In this document: one piece after another, positions 5,815 through 9,812 of the stretch
Layout of the letters: the number at the start of each line of letters is the position of its first letter
Position numbering within the stretch: position 1 is the stretch's first letter
Assembly: GCA_030679805.1 (NCBI GenBank)
Contig: JAUXST010000446.1
Span: forward strand, 1-9,812
Direction of reading: 5' to 3'
Source of the DNA: Reyranella sp.
GTDB taxonomy: Bacteria > Pseudomonadota > Alphaproteobacteria > Reyranellales > Reyranellaceae
Length of the DNA stretch: 9,812 nt
The notes under the pieces: model-generated
Database searches by the model: none
What the model saw: only the letters and a program-made list of their open reading frames with translations
What the model was told of the DNA's origin: nothing
Translations under genes and position numbers: made by a program

Positions 5815-6438
5815 ATGGCCGAGGAACTGGTCTTCTTCACCAACCCGCAGTCGCGGGGCGCGATGACCCATTGGATGCTGGAGGAGGTCGGCTGTCCCTA
5901 CCGGATCGAGGTCAAGCAATTCGGGCCCGACATGAAGTCGCCCGAGTATCTCGCCGTCAATCCGATGGGCAAGGTGCCGGCGATCAGGCACGGCAACACG
6001 GTCGTCACGGAAACAGGCGCGATCCTCTGCTATCTCGCCGACGCCTTTCCCGCGGCCAGGCTCGCGCCGCCGCCGGCCGAACGCGGCGCCTACTATCGCT
6101 GGCTGTTCTTCGTGGCCGGTTGCTGCGAGCCCGCGCTGGCCAACAAGGCGTCCGGCTGGAATCCCGATACGCCGGAACTGCAGGTCCGTTTCGGCTACGG
6201 CTCCTACGAACGGACTCTTGAGACGGTAGCCAAGGCGGTCGAGGGCCGACGCACCATTGCTGCCGACCACTTCACCGCGGCCGACCTCTACATGGCCTCG
6301 TTCCTGCACTGGGGCATGATGTTCGGCGTCATCGAGAAGCGCCCCGTGTTCGAGGCCTACGTCGCTCCTCACGTCGCGCGTCCGGCGTCAGTGAGGGCGC
6401 AGGAGCAAGCGGCGAAGCTCATGGCCAAATCCGGTTAG
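5815..6438 (+). CDS. Glutathione S-transferase family protein
   Basis: A 207-residue cytosolic GST-fold protein. The thioredoxin-like N-terminal domain starts ELVFFTNPQSRGAMTHWMLE; the Ser in NPQSRGA is the probable thiol-activating residue. VNPMGKVPAI (residues 44-53) carries the cis-proline that contacts glutathione. VVTETGAILCYLADAF (60-75) is the gamma-glutamyl binding segment, with E63-T64 where E-S is usual. In the helical C-terminal domain, DHFTAADLYMAS has the N-capping S/T-x-x-D box. The substrate is unknown. The gene follows the radical SAM gene by 11 nt with a strong ribosome binding site, so it should be induced with it if the LexA box is functional. Its 3' end is 3 nt before a large palindromic repeat. 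Confidence 0.9.
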   Translation: MAEELVFFTNPQSRGAMTHWMLEEVGCPYRIEVKQFGPDMKSPEYLAVNPMGKVPAIRHGNTVVTETGAILCYLADAFPAARLAPPPAERGAYYRWLFFVAGCCEPALANKASGWNPDTPELQVRFGYGSYERTLETVAKAVEGRRTIAADHFTAADLYMASFLHWGMMFGVIEKRPVFEAYVAPHVARPASVRAQEQAAKLMAKSG

Positions 6439-6441
6439 GCT

Positions 6442-6508
6442 GGGGGCGCGCCACTCCAGTGGCGCGATCATGTCATGAAAAGACGCGCCACTGGAGTGGC
6501 GCGCCCCC
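6442..6508. repeat. Inverted doublet of a palindromic repeat; probable bidirectional terminator
   Basis: The arms 6442-6466 and 6484-6508 are perfect 25-nt reverse complements around a 17-nt spacer. Each arm contains the palindrome CGCGCCACTCCAGTGGCGCG or its complement (6447-6466 and 6484-6503), so each arm can fold alone or both can pair. The spacer holds a smaller palindrome, TCATGTCATGA (6468-6478). The element lies between the convergent GST and nucleotidyltransferase genes. A third copy of the 20-nt unit, with 19 of 20 bases identical, is at 9376-9395. The arrangement resembles paired REP-type extragenic palindromes. Confidence 0.8.
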
Positions 6509-6519
6509 GGCCATGAGTC

Positions 6520-7062
6520 CTAATCGAGAAACTGCACCTTCGGCCATAGCTCGCGCCAGCGCTTGGCGGCGATGCGCTCGTCGTACTCGGAACGCCGCGC
6601 GCGGCCGAATTCCGTCGGCCGGCAACGCAGGTTCAGGAGATCGTCGGTGCCGAGCGGGGCCACCACGCTCAGGGAGTCGTCCGCCTCCAGCCGCACGCCG
6701 ATCGGGGTCACCGTCTCCAGCCAGAAAGTCATGGCGTGCGCCGTGTCGCGGTGCGGTGGGAAATCCTTCTTCACCACATGCATGCGCGCCTGATTGCGGA
6801 CCTGCCAGGGCAGGGGCATCAGCGCGCCCAGCCTGGCCTCGAACGCGATTTCGCGCTCGGTGCCGGTGTCCGTCGCGTCGAAATAAATTACGTCGATATC
6901 CACAGGCAGGCGCGCCGGCACGATGCCGTGCAGGTGGTCCCAGACGCGATTGCGTACGAATCCCGCGGCAATGCACCAGTCGGGCAGGCCGAGCGAGCGC
7001 ACGGCACGAAGCTGTTCCATGGCGATGGCGTCTTCTGCGATGATGCGGGCGATCAGGGACAT
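6520..7062 (-). CDS. NTP_transf_6 (DUF925) nucleotidyltransferase family protein
   Basis: A 180-residue protein from the chosen start. It has the polymerase-beta-like nucleotidyltransferase signature of the NTP_transf_6 family: AAGFVRNRVWDHLHG (residues 32-46) contains the glycine-rich start of the active site, and PVDIDVIYFD (53-62) provides the D55-x-D57 metal-binding pair. LPWQVRNQARMH and VAPLGTDDLLNLRCRPTEF are further family blocks. The substrate is unknown for the family. The ATG at 7062 gives a family-like N terminus (MSLIARIIAEDAIAMEQL). In-frame ATGs at 7074 and 7131 exist, but the latter runs into the divergent higB gene and adds an unlikely sequence. It is convergent with the GST gene and divergent from higBA, sharing a short AT-rich spacer. 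Confidence 0.82.
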   Translation of the reverse strand: MSLIARIIAEDAIAMEQLRAVRSLGLPDWCIAAGFVRNRVWDHLHGIVPARLPVDIDVIYFDATDTGTEREIAFEARLGALMPLPWQVRNQARMHVVKKDFPPHRDTAHAMTFWLETVTPIGVRLEADDSLSVVAPLGTDDLLNLRCRPTEFGRARRSEYDERIAAKRWRELWPKVQFLD

Positions 7063-7067
7063 TACGC

Positions 7068-7096
7068 TTATCATAGTACGGTTGTCGTAGTATAAG
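7068..7096 (+). promoter_or_regulatory. Predicted higBA promoter
   Basis: TTATCA (7068-7073, four of six) and TATAAG (7091-7096, five of six) are spaced by 17 bp in the only AT-rich patch nearby. Initiation would fall near the GTG at 7103. The octamer TATCATAG (7069-7076) overlaps the -35 and recurs at 7376-7383, just before higA. It could be an antitoxin operator half-site, but this is weak evidence. Confidence 0.4.
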
Positions 7097-7102
7097 AAGC
7101 AT

Positions 7103-7390
7103 GTGATCAGGTCGTTCGCGAACTCGGCCACGCGCAGGTTCTACGAGCTGGGACGATCTTCCGGCTTCCGCGGCCTCGACATAGCCGCGGCCCACGAACT
7201 CCTCGCAACGCTCGACGCGGCGACGAACCTGACCGAACTGGGAAATTTGCGGAGCATCGGGTTGCACAAGCTCAAGGGCGACAGGCGAGGACAGTGGGCC
7301 ATGACCATCAATCGCCGCTGGCGTCTTTGTTTCGAGTTTCGCGACGGTGATGCCTTCAACGTCGAGATTGTCGACTATCATAGGGGATGA
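7103..7390 (+). CDS. higB: HigB-type toxin of the RelE/ParE superfamily
   Basis: A 95-residue protein of typical HigB length. HigB toxins are mRNA endonucleases that cut translated mRNA on the ribosome. The family core GLHKLKGDRRGQWAMTINRR (residues 53-72) is present, followed by WRLCFEF and the C-terminal EIVDYH. H55, the basic residues of KLKGDRR, R74 and H93 are candidate active-site positions. The start is a GTG at 7103; an overlapping ATG at 7101 stops immediately. The AAGAAG at 7094-7099 is the only weak ribosome site, and the message may be nearly leaderless. The stop codon overlaps the higA start (ATGA), the usual toxin-first HigBA order. No key residue appears lost, so the toxin may be active. 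Confidence 0.9.
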   Translation: MIRSFANSATRRFYELGRSSGFRGLDIAAAHELLATLDAATNLTELGNLRSIGLHKLKGDRRGQWAMTINRRWRLCFEFRDGDAFNVEIVDYHRG

Positions 7391-7671
7391 ACATGCCGGT
7401 TATCGTGCATCCAGGACGCCTGCTGCGCCGCGAGATGGTGGCTCGCAAGCTCAGCGCCAACAGGCTGGCGCTCGAACTCGGCGTTCCCTCGGGTCGGATC
7501 ACCGACATCGTCAACGGCAAGCGTGGCATCACCGCCGACACGGCTCTGCGTCTGGCGCGCCGCCTCGGGACGACGCCGCAATTCTGGATGAATTTCCAGA
7601 CCCGATACGATCTGATGGTCGCTCAGGGAAAGCTCGGCCGGCGCCTCGCCATAGAGGTTCGGGCAGCCTGA
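7387..7671 (+). CDS. higA: HigA-type antitoxin, XRE-family helix-turn-helix protein
   Basis: A 94-residue antitoxin with the HigA opening VIVHPGRLLRREMVARKLSA (residues 5-24) and a helix-turn-helix in SANRLALELGVPSGRITDIV (23-42). NGKRGITADTALRLARRLG and TPQFWMNFQTRYDL complete the family pattern. HigA proteins neutralise HigB by direct binding and repress their own operon. The ATG at 7387 overlaps the higB TGA by 4 nt. An in-frame ATG at 7393 is better placed after AGGGG (7382-7386) and yields MPVIVHPG, so the mature start may be 2 residues later. rnhB follows only 10 nt after the stop, so readthrough from the autoregulated promoter could reach rnhB. Confidence 0.92.
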   Translation: MNMPVIVHPGRLLRREMVARKLSANRLALELGVPSGRITDIVNGKRGITADTALRLARRLGTTPQFWMNFQTRYDLMVAQGKLGRRLAIEVRAA

Positions 7672-7681
7672 TCGGCCTTCC

Positions 7682-8317
7682 ATGCCGAGCTTTCGATTCG
7701 AATTGCGCTGCCAGGAACGGGGCGAGCTACGGGTTGCCGGCATCGACGAAGCCGGGCGCGGACCGCTGGCCGGTCCGGTCTACGCCGCTGCCGCCGTCAT
7801 CGACCGCACGCGCGCGGCGCGGAAGCTTTTGCGCATGATCGACGATTCCAAGAAGCTGAGCCACGAGCAGCGCGAGGAGGCCTACGAGGCGATGGTCGTC
7901 TCCGGCGTCGTGCAGTTCGCCATCGCGGAGGCGAGCGTCGAGGAGATCGACCGCATCAACATCCTGCAGGCGACCTTCCTCGCCATGCGCCGCGCGCTCG
8001 CGGCGCTGGCCGAGCAGCCCGAGGTCGTGCCCCCGGATGTCGTGCTGGTCGACGGCAACCGCGCGCCGCCGCAACTGGGCTGCCGCGCCGAGACCATCGT
8101 CGGTGGCGATGCGCACTCCTACTCGATCGCCGCCGCCTCGATCTTCGCCAAGGTGGCGCGCGACCGCTACATGACCAAGCTCGCCGAGACCTTTCCCGGC
8201 TACGGCTGGGAGAGCAATCGCGGCTACGGCAGCGCGCAGCACCTCGCAGCCCTGAAACTTCTCGGGCCGACCCCGCACCACCGTATGAGCTTCGCCCCTC
8301 TCAGTCGGCTAGTCTGA
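7682..8317 (+). CDS. rnhB: Ribonuclease HII
   Basis: A 211-residue type 2 RNase H. It cleaves RNA in RNA/DNA hybrids and starts removal of ribonucleotides misincorporated in DNA. All family blocks are present: VAGIDEAGRGPLAGPVYAAA (residues 18-37) with catalytic D22 and E23, DDSKKLS (54-60), VLVDGN with D124, and GGDAHSYSIAAASIFAKVAR (141-160) with D143. GYGSAQHLAAL and GPTPHHRMSF mark the C terminus. The length is normal. The ATG at 7682 lacks a clear ribosome binding site, and 10 nt separate it from higA. A VOC gene starts 4 nt after the stop. In many alphaproteobacteria rnhB stands next to ccrM; here a VOC gene and a GST gene lie between them. Confidence 0.96.
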   Translation: MPSFRFELRCQERGELRVAGIDEAGRGPLAGPVYAAAAVIDRTRAARKLLRMIDDSKKLSHEQREEAYEAMVVSGVVQFAIAEASVEEIDRINILQATFLAMRRALAALAEQPEVVPPDVVLVDGNRAPPQLGCRAETIVGGDAHSYSIAAASIFAKVARDRYMTKLAETFPGYGWESNRGYGSAQHLAALKLLGPTPHHRMSFAPLSRLV

Positions 8318-8321
8318 CGGC

Positions 8322-8714
8322 ATGGGCATCGATTCGATCCGGAACATCGACTACGTGGTTCTCCTTTGCGAGGACCTGGTCCGCGCGCGGCAGTTCTATC
8401 TCGAGGTGATGAAGTTCCGGCTCGAACGGGACATGCCCAACTGGGTGAGCTTTCATGTCGGCTCCGGGCTGCTCTGCCTCAGGCCGCGCACTCCGCAAGG
8501 CGTCTTCCGGGACGGGCCGGGCGCTCCCGGTTCGGCGTCGGTGCAGCTCGCCTTTCGCGTGTCGCCGCCCGAGATCGACGAATGCCAGGCGGAGCTCGCC
8601 GCCAAGGGCGTCGAGATGCTGGGCCCGCCGCGCGACATCCCGGCCTGGCGGCATCGCGCGCTGTTCTTTCGCGACCCCGAAGGCAACGTCATCGAGATCT
8701 ACGCCGAAGTTTGA
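8322..8714 (+). CDS. VOC-superfamily (glyoxalase/dioxygenase fold) protein with altered metal site
   Basis: A 130-residue protein with two beta-alpha-beta-beta-beta modules. Family features are EDLVRARQFYLEVMKFRLER (residues 17-36) and the closing block FFRDPEGNVIEIYAEV (115-130), where E125 is the usual last metal ligand. The first ligand position (His in most members) appears to be Y11 in NIDYVVLL. The His of the second module appears to be Q75 in SVQLAFRV. Two of the four customary ligands therefore seem replaced, suggesting a non-metal-binding or differently liganded member. The substrate is unknown. It starts 4 nt after rnhB and is probably translated from the same transcript. No strong ribosome binding site is visible. 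Confidence 0.85.
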   Translation: MGIDSIRNIDYVVLLCEDLVRARQFYLEVMKFRLERDMPNWVSFHVGSGLLCLRPRTPQGVFRDGPGAPGSASVQLAFRVSPPEIDECQAELAAKGVEMLGPPRDIPAWRHRALFFRDPEGNVIEIYAEV

Positions 8715-8720
8715 CGAGTG

Positions 8721-8728
8721 AGGGGGAG
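8721..8728 (+). promoter_or_regulatory. Ribosome binding site deciding the GTG start of the beta-class GST
   Basis: AGGGGGAG lies 7 nt before the GTG at 8736. It favours that start over the in-frame GTG at 8718, which would place this sequence inside the coding region and add six residues (MRGRRS) not usual for the family. Confidence 0.7.
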
Positions 8729-8735
8729 ACGCTCC

Positions 8736-9362
8736 GTGCTGAAACTCTACTACGCCGCCCACACCTGCTCGCTCGCCACCCACATCGTGCTGGAAGAAGT
8801 CGGCGCCGACTATTCGACCGTGCGCGTCGATTTTAGCAAGGAGCAGCAGAAGTCCGCTGACTTTCTCAAGGTCAATCCCAAGGCCCGCGTGCCGGCGCTG
8901 GTCACCGACAAAGGCATCCTGACCGAGACGCCGGCCATGCTGGTCTATGTCGCCCAGAGTTTCCCCGCGTCGCGGCTCGCGCTGATGGACGATCCCTTCG
9001 CCTTCGCCCAGGTCCAGTCCTTCAACGCCTATCTCTGCTCGCACCTGCACGTGGCGCACGCGCACCGCATGCGCGGGCATCGCTGGGTCGATCCCGCCGA
9101 CACCGCGGCCATCGCCGCCATGCAGCGCAAGGTGCCCGAGTCGGTCGGCGGCGCCTTCGACCTGATCGAGCGCGACATGCTGAAGGGCCCCTGGGTGATG
9201 GGCGAGCATTATACGATCTGCGATCCCTATCTCTTCACGCTTGCGCAGTGGCTCGAGGCCGACGGCGTCGATCCGGCGCGCATCCCGCGCGTGATCGACC
9301 ACCGTCGCCGCATGGCCGAACGTCCCGGCGTGAAGAAAGCGATCGCCGAGGAGCTGGCCTGA
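8736..9362 (+). CDS. Beta-class-like glutathione S-transferase
   Basis: A 208-residue cytosolic GST. The N terminus LKLYYAAHTCSLATHIVLEE (residues 2-21) has the beta-class catalytic cysteine, C11. VNPKARVPAL carries the cis-proline for glutathione binding, and ILTETPAMLVYVAQSF is the gamma-glutamyl binding helix start. GEHYTICDPYLFTLAQW in the helical domain has the S/T-x-x-D N-cap. Beta-class enzymes form mixed disulfides with glutathione and act in detoxification or redox reactions; the specific substrate is unknown. The start is the GTG at 8736 because of the ribosome binding site before it. It lies 21 nt after the VOC gene. It differs clearly from the other GST of this window (5815-6438), whose active-site residue is probably Ser, so this is not a recent tandem duplicate. 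Confidence 0.92.
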   Translation: MLKLYYAAHTCSLATHIVLEEVGADYSTVRVDFSKEQQKSADFLKVNPKARVPALVTDKGILTETPAMLVYVAQSFPASRLALMDDPFAFAQVQSFNAYLCSHLHVAHAHRMRGHRWVDPADTAAIAAMQRKVPESVGGAFDLIERDMLKGPWVMGEHYTICDPYLFTLAQWLEADGVDPARIPRVIDHRRRMAERPGVKKAIAEELA

Positions 9363-9371
9363 GAGTTCAAG

Positions 9372-9399
9372 GGAGCGCGCCTCTCCAGTGGCGCGCTCC
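9372..9399. repeat. Third copy of the palindromic repeat; possible terminator after the GST gene
   Basis: The arms GGAGCGCGCC (9372-9381) and GGCGCGCTCC (9390-9399) pair perfectly, with one mismatch and two further pairs inside. The core CGCGCCTCTCCAGTGGCGCG (9376-9395) differs from the copy at 6447-6466 by one base. It sits 9 nt after the GST stop and may end the rnhB-VOC-GST transcript. Confidence 0.7.
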
Positions 9400-9402
9400 A
9401 AT

Positions 9403-9513
9403 GACTCCTAGGTCTGGTGGGTCGCGTGGTCAGCGTCGACTCGATCTTGTGGATTGATCGCATAAGCAATTGAATCAATTGTAATTTCTTGACCGGGACT
9501 CGGTGGATGACTC
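9403..9513. promoter_or_regulatory. Cluster of five GANTC sites before and at the ccrM start
   Basis: GACTC occurs at 9403-9407, 9438-9442, 9497-9501 and 9509-9513, and GAATC at 9472-9476. GANTC is the target of CcrM methyltransferases, and ccrM regulation by methylation of its own control region is known in Caulobacter. A possible -10, TGTAAT (9480-9485, five of six bases), has no well-spaced -35. If real, it would put the last two sites just after the transcription start. Confidence 0.5.
9467..9481. promoter_or_regulatory. 15-bp palindrome centred on a GAATC site
   Basis: CAATTGAATCAATTG is an inverted repeat with 7-bp arms and a single central base. The GANTC site at 9472-9476 lies exactly at its centre. 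It is the most AT-rich part of the ccrM upstream region and a plausible operator. No matching regulator is known to me. Confidence 0.4.
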
Positions 9514-9812
9514 ATCTTCCACAGATGCCTGTGGAAAATATCGATCGCGTGCTCGTCGGCGACTGCATCGAGTTGATGCGAAGCCTGCCCGAAGCCTCCG
9601 TCGACATGGTCTTCGCCGACCCGCCCTACAATCTCCAGCTCGGCGGCGAGCTGCTGCGGCCCGACCACAGCAAGGTCGATGCAGTCGACGATGACTGGGA
9701 CAAGTTCGCCGACTTTGCCCGCTACGACCAGTTCACCAATGCCTGGCTCAAGGCCGCCCGCCGTGCGCTGAAGCCCGGCGGCACGCTCTGGGTGATCGGC
9801 AGCTACCACAAC
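9507..9812 (+). CDS. ccrM: CcrM-like adenine-specific DNA methyltransferase (GANTC), 5' part
   Basis: The first 102 codons are present; the gene runs off the right edge. CcrM is a beta-class N6-adenine methyltransferase that methylates GANTC and acts in cell-cycle control of many alphaproteobacteria. The catalytic motif IV is FADPPYNLQLGG (residues 36-47), with DPPYN at 38-42. RPDHSKVDAVDDDWDKF (51-67) and KPGGTLWVIGSYHN (89-102) closely follow the CcrM pattern as I remember it from Caulobacter and rhizobia. The SAM-binding motif and the C-terminal DNA-recognition part lie outside. The start is uncertain: ATG 9507 gives MTHLPQMPVENIDRV, while ATG 9525 gives MPVENIDRV. Neither has a good ribosome binding site. 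An 8-bp inverted repeat overlaps this start region. Confidence 0.92.
   Translation, partial: MTHLPQMPVENIDRVLVGDCIELMRSLPEASVDMVFADPPYNLQLGGELLRPDHSKVDAVDDDWDKFADFARYDQFTNAWLKAARRALKPGGTLWVIGSYHN
9517..9536. promoter_or_regulatory. DnaA-box-like inverted repeat at the ccrM start
   Basis: TTCCACAGATGCCTGTGGAA is a perfect inverted repeat with 8-bp arms and the spacer ATGC. TGTGGAAAA at 9530-9538 matches the complement of the DnaA box TTATCCACA at eight of nine bases; the other arm (TCTTCCACA, 9515-9523) matches at seven. As RNA it would form a hairpin with the AUG at 9525 in its loop. Confidence 0.45.

Noticed and set aside
7063..7131. A longer N terminus for the nucleotidyltransferase, from 7131.
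   Set aside because: It would overlap the start of the divergent higB and adds a sequence unlike the family.
6442..9399. A composite transposon bounded by the palindromic repeats.
   Set aside because: No transposase, no target-site duplication and no terminal-repeat structure were seen, and rnhB inside is a core gene. The repeats are better explained as extragenic palindromes.
8301..9401. A 366-codon minus-strand frame opposite the VOC and GST genes.
   Set aside because: It spans two well-supported plus-strand genes and their spacer, and its composition is typical of antisense frames.
9462..9494. A CtrA binding site upstream of ccrM, as known in Caulobacter.
   Set aside because: No TTAA-N7-TTAA pair could be found; the AT-rich stretch is better described as the CAATTG palindrome.

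Overview
The window is gene-dense, high-GC bacterial DNA without rRNA, tRNA, CRISPR or transposase genes. It looks like a chromosomal segment of an alphaproteobacterium. The evidence is a CcrM-type GANTC methyltransferase at the right edge, a LexA box of the alphaproteobacterial direct-repeat type (GTTC-N7-GTTC), and the grouping of moaB, a PA0069-family radical SAM gene, rnhB and ccrM. A Rhodospirillales or Reyranella-like source is possible, but the genus cannot be fixed from this sequence.

Left part (1-2456): the 3' end of an unidentified gene, then a class III CoA-transferase overlapping by 4 nt a Gln-type thiol dioxygenase of the cysteine/3-mercaptopropionate dioxygenase family. The pair fits a pathway that oxidises a small thiol acid to a sulfinate and then activates it as a CoA thioester. 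Two hairpins separate this pair from a convergent small cupin gene.

Middle part (2515-6438): moaB is followed after 6 nt by an APH/choline-kinase-fold gene, whose stop codon interlocks with that of a convergent GNAT acetyltransferase gene. Divergent from the GNAT gene is a two-gene operon of a PA0069-family radical SAM protein and a GST-like protein. Its promoter carries a LexA box exactly between a TTGACT -35 and a weak -10, with a GANTC site on each side. The radical SAM protein ends in QMRLF, which resembles a beta-clamp binding peptide. Together these suggest an SOS-controlled DNA-repair or damage-tolerance function.

Right part (6439-9812): a large inverted palindromic repeat, a minus-strand NTP_transf_6 nucleotidyltransferase, a divergent HigB/HigA toxin-antitoxin pair, rnhB, a VOC-fold protein, a beta-class GST, and the first 102 codons of a CcrM-like methyltransferase. 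The 144 bp before ccrM hold a third copy of the palindromic repeat and a palindrome centred on a GAATC site. Five GANTC sites fall within 111 bp there, the last inside the putative start region. A DnaA-box-like inverted repeat overlaps the ccrM start codons. This layout suggests methylation-sensitive, cell-cycle-linked control of ccrM.

All functional assignments come from motif and family recognition by eye; no database search was possible.
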